From the NCBI GenBank assembly GCA_913062655.1, contig CAJXXO010000102.1, positions 1-8,441 on the forward strand: a stretch of 8,441 bases of DNA, in the 5' to 3' direction. Source of the DNA: an uncultured Bacteroidota bacterium (GTDB lineage: Bacteria; Bacteroidota; Bacteroidia; Chitinophagales; S012-47). Of the stretch, positions 7,318 to 8,441 are shown piece after piece; the stretch's first letter is position 1; every line of letters starts with the position of its first letter. The translations under genes were made by a program, and so were the position numbers. The notes below the pieces were generated by a model that was given only the letters and a program-made list of their open reading frames with translations, ran no database searches and was not told where the DNA came from.

Positions 7318-7336
7318 GGCATACCTACGGCATGCC
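7318..7336. repeat. Left terminal hairpin of the element
   Basis: GGCATACC and GGCATGCC pair around a TAC loop. Seven of eight pairs are Watson-Crick, and the sixth is A/C on the + strand or G/T wobble on the minus strand. The stem is therefore better as minus-strand RNA. Confidence 0.55.
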
Positions 7337-7362
7337 AATATCCATAATCTACTAAAAAGTCT

Positions 7363-7391
7363 GTCCCGCTGAGACATTTGTTTACGCAGCT
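7363..7391 (+). repeat. Direct repeat unit 1 (GTCCCGCTGAGAC hairpin unit)
   Basis: A 13-base hairpin core GTCCCGCTGAGAC is followed by 16 bases ending in GCAGCT. It matches unit 2 at 7422-7449 (core GTCCCGTTGGGAC, then 15 bases ending in GTAGCT), with two differences in the core. The core start points are 59 bp apart. Confidence 0.5.
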
Positions 7392-7421
7392 CCCTGCTGG
7401 CCAATTCAAAGAGGATGCCCA

Positions 7422-7449
7422 GTCCCGTTGGGACGAGCAATCGGTAGCT
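7422..7449 (+). repeat. Direct repeat unit 2 (GTCCCGTTGGGAC hairpin unit)
   Basis: GTCCC and GGGAC form a perfect 5-bp stem around GTT at 7422-7434, followed by a tail ending in GGTAGCT. Unit 1 has the same plan with one weakened stem pair, so the two look like diverged copies. Confidence 0.5.
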
Positions 7450-7468
7450 AGGAAGATCATCGTTGTAG

Positions 7469-7488
7469 GCTGTGCCATTAGGTACAGC
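7469..7488. repeat. Right terminal hairpin of the element
   Basis: GCTGTGCC and GGTACAGC pair around ATTA, with a single G/T wobble at the sixth pair on the + strand. The plan nnnnnGCC-loop-GGTnnnnn equals that of the left hairpin read on the opposite strand, and the wobble falls at the same position. Confidence 0.55.
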
Positions 7489-7594
7489 GCTAGAGAGGAA
7501 TTGGATGGTGGGGTAACCCATTAAAAATGCTGTGATATATCTCGCAAAGTGTCGATAAGGATGTAAAATCGCAATTCGTATACCGCCATTCTTC

Positions 7595-7602
7595 TATCTT
7601 TG
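7595..7602 (+). promoter_or_regulatory. Glycosyltransferase promoter, -7 box
   Basis: TATCTTTG is a full match to TAnnTTTG. Only 8 nt separate it from the ATG at 7611, so transcription would start at or within a few bases of the start codon. A -33 TTTG is not evident; TTCG at 7575-7578 is a poor match. Confidence 0.65.
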
Positions 7603-7610
7603 CGCGCGTT

Positions 7611-8354
7611 ATGTTCAATGGCAAGAAAGTAGTGGTCGTATTGCCGGCCTACAACGCAGAGAAAACCCTGCGACAGACCTATGCGGAGATTCCCTTCGAC
7701 ATTGTGGATGATGTGGTGCTGGTAGATGACGCCAGTAGCGACCGCACCGTGGAGGTCGGACAAGAGCTGGGGATCCAGCACATTATCAAGCATCCGCAAA
7801 ACCGTGGCTATGGGGGCAACCAGAAGAGCTGCTACAATAAAGCGCTCGAAATCGGGGGGGATATTGTGATCATGCTCCACCCGGATTATCAATACACGCC
7901 CCATCTTATTCCGGCTATGGCCAGCATCATAGCGCAAGATCTTTTTCCAGTCGTATTGGGCTCGCGCATCCTGGGCAATGGAGCCCTGAAAGGCGGCATG
8001 CCAATTTACAAGTACATCGCCAATCGCTTGCTCACCTTTACCCAAAACCTGCTGGTCAATCAAAAGCTATCGGAGTACCACACCGGCTACCGCGCCTTCT
8101 CCAAGGAGGTGCTGGAATCGATCAACTACGAAGTAAATAGTGATGACTTTGTCTTCGACAATCAAATGTTGTCACAGATCATCTATGCCGGTTTTCCCAT
8201 TGGAGAGGTGACCTGCCCGACCAAATACTTCGAAGAGGCCTCCTCGATCAATATTCCCCGCAGCATCAAGTACGGCTTAGGCGTATTGCAGACTTCCGTC
8301 ATCCATCGTTTGTGTAAATGGGGGTTGTGGAAGAGTAAACTGTATAGGAAGTAG
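7611..8354 (+). CDS. Glycosyltransferase family 2 protein (DPM/DPG-synthase-like)
   Basis: The 247-residue protein has a single GT-A domain with the order of motifs seen in dolichyl- or polyprenyl-phosphate sugar synthase-like family 2 enzymes. VVVVLPAYNAEKTL (7-20) opens the nucleotide-binding fold. VLVDDASSDRT (36-46) contributes UDP/GDP-binding acidic residues, and HPQNRGYGGNQKSCYNKAL (61-79) is the following conserved helix. MLHPDYQYTP (88-97) takes the place of the usual DxD-type metal site, with Asp92. GSRILGNGALKGGMP (117-131) and SEYHTGYRAFSKEVL (154-168) form the acceptor side. There are no strong C-terminal membrane helices, unlike many flippase-linked relatives, so it is probably cytosolic or peripheral at the membrane. 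The donor and acceptor are unknown; a lipid-linked or surface glycan role is inferred. The final two codons and the stop lie within a heptamer array. No other glycan gene is in view. Confidence 0.92.
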   Translation: MFNGKKVVVVLPAYNAEKTLRQTYAEIPFDIVDDVVLVDDASSDRTVEVGQELGIQHIIKHPQNRGYGGNQKSCYNKALEIGGDIVIMLHPDYQYTPHLIPAMASIIAQDLFPVVLGSRILGNGALKGGMPIYKYIANRLLTFTQNLLVNQKLSEYHTGYRAFSKEVLESINYEVNSDDFVFDNQMLSQIIYAGFPIGEVTCPTKYFEEASSINIPRSIKYGLGVLQTSVIHRLCKWGLWKSKLYRK

Positions 8355-8435
8355 AGGGTAGAGAGTATTTAGTAGTGAGTAGTTAGAAGTGAGTAGTTAG
8401 TAATTAGTAGTTAGTAGTTAGTAGAGGGTGGTTAG
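8345..8435 (+). repeat. In-register heptanucleotide array, consensus TAGTTAG, 13 units
   Basis: From 8345 the bases divide into 13 consecutive 7-mers without any insertion or deletion, for example TAGAGGG, TAGTGAG, TAGTTAG (five exact copies), TAATTAG and TGGTTAG. First T, third G and the final AG are the best kept positions. The first unit lies inside the glycosyltransferase gene, and the second supplies its TAG stop. The array may continue past the window edge. Seven is not a multiple of three, so TAG recurs in all three forward frames, and TAA (from CTAACTA) recurs on the reverse strand. Confidence 0.8.
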
Positions 8436-8441
8436 TATATC

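Larger units (their letters stand above)
7302..7499. repeat. Hairpin-rich intergenic element with inverted ends (MITE/REP-like candidate)
   Basis: This stretch is the core of the 326-bp non-coding gap 7285-7610. Its ends are a perfect 8-bp inverted pair, TCCTCTCT (7302-7309) and AGAGAGGA (7492-7499). Just inside each end lies an 8-pair hairpin, and the two hairpins are related to each other in inverted orientation. Between them are two GTCCC-type hairpins in direct orientation, plus a smaller CAGC-TCCCT-GCTG stem (7387-7399). No transposase is present. Dispersed repeats built from GTCCC/CCCC-type mini-hairpins occur in Bacteroidota intergenic regions (general recollection), so a non-autonomous repeat is the main reading. 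A structured RNA is the alternative. Long open frames crossing it on the minus strand look like by-products. The remaining part of the gap (7500-7594) shows only a small GGGT-A-ACCC dyad at 7511-7519 before the glycosyltransferase promoter. Confidence 0.55.

Noticed and set aside
7060..7521. 153-residue open frame on the minus strand across the small protein gene and the hairpin element
   Set aside because: It runs antisense to the 7048 gene and then through the palindromic repeat. Its residues show no domain, and the repeat explains its odd composition.
7521..8063. 180-residue open frame on the minus strand inside the glycosyltransferase
   Set aside because: It is fully antisense to a gene with clear family motifs and has no recognisable motifs itself.
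8345..8435. CRISPR array
   Set aside because: The repeats are contiguous 7-mers without spacers, and no cas gene is present.

Overview
The window reads as chromosomal DNA from a member of the Bacteroidota, most likely near the Saprospiria/Lewinella-type lineages. The reasons are a Bacteroidota-style TamB protein, promoter -7 boxes of the TAnnTTTG type placed just before several genes, little use of strong Shine-Dalgarno sites, and heptanucleotide TAGTTAG-type intergenic repeats. The phylum call is fairly firm; the finer placement is inference. Base composition looks roughly balanced and even across the window, and nothing suggests a recently acquired island.

Layout. Positions 1-3297 (+) hold the C-terminal 1098 residues of a TamB-like envelope protein whose start lies outside the window. 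An alpha/beta hydrolase (3326-4018, +) follows 28 bp later. A bifunctional riboflavin-synthesis enzyme, RibBA (4063-5325, -), converges on the hydrolase. A 298-bp divergent spacer with the ribBA promoter leads to a small three-helix membrane protein (5624-5935, +). That gene meets a ROK-family sugar kinase (5942-6889, -) tail to tail, with only 6 bp between the stop codons. A second divergent spacer (6890-7047) carries a near-perfect 19-bp dyad just before a 78-residue uncharacterised protein (7048-7284, +). A 326-bp non-coding stretch then holds a compact set of hairpins with inverted ends (about 7302-7499). The last gene is a family 2 glycosyltransferase (7611-8354, +), whose stop codon lies inside a 13-unit heptamer array running to the window edge.

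The genes do not form one pathway. TamB concerns the outer membrane, RibBA makes riboflavin precursors, the ROK kinase feeds sugars into central metabolism and the glycosyltransferase probably works on lipid- or surface-linked glycans. This is mostly ordinary housekeeping sequence, and I see no new multi-gene system. The best candidates for something undescribed are non-coding: the hairpin element at 7302-7499, the in-register heptamer array at 8345-8435, and the dyads at the ribBA promoter and before the 7048 gene.
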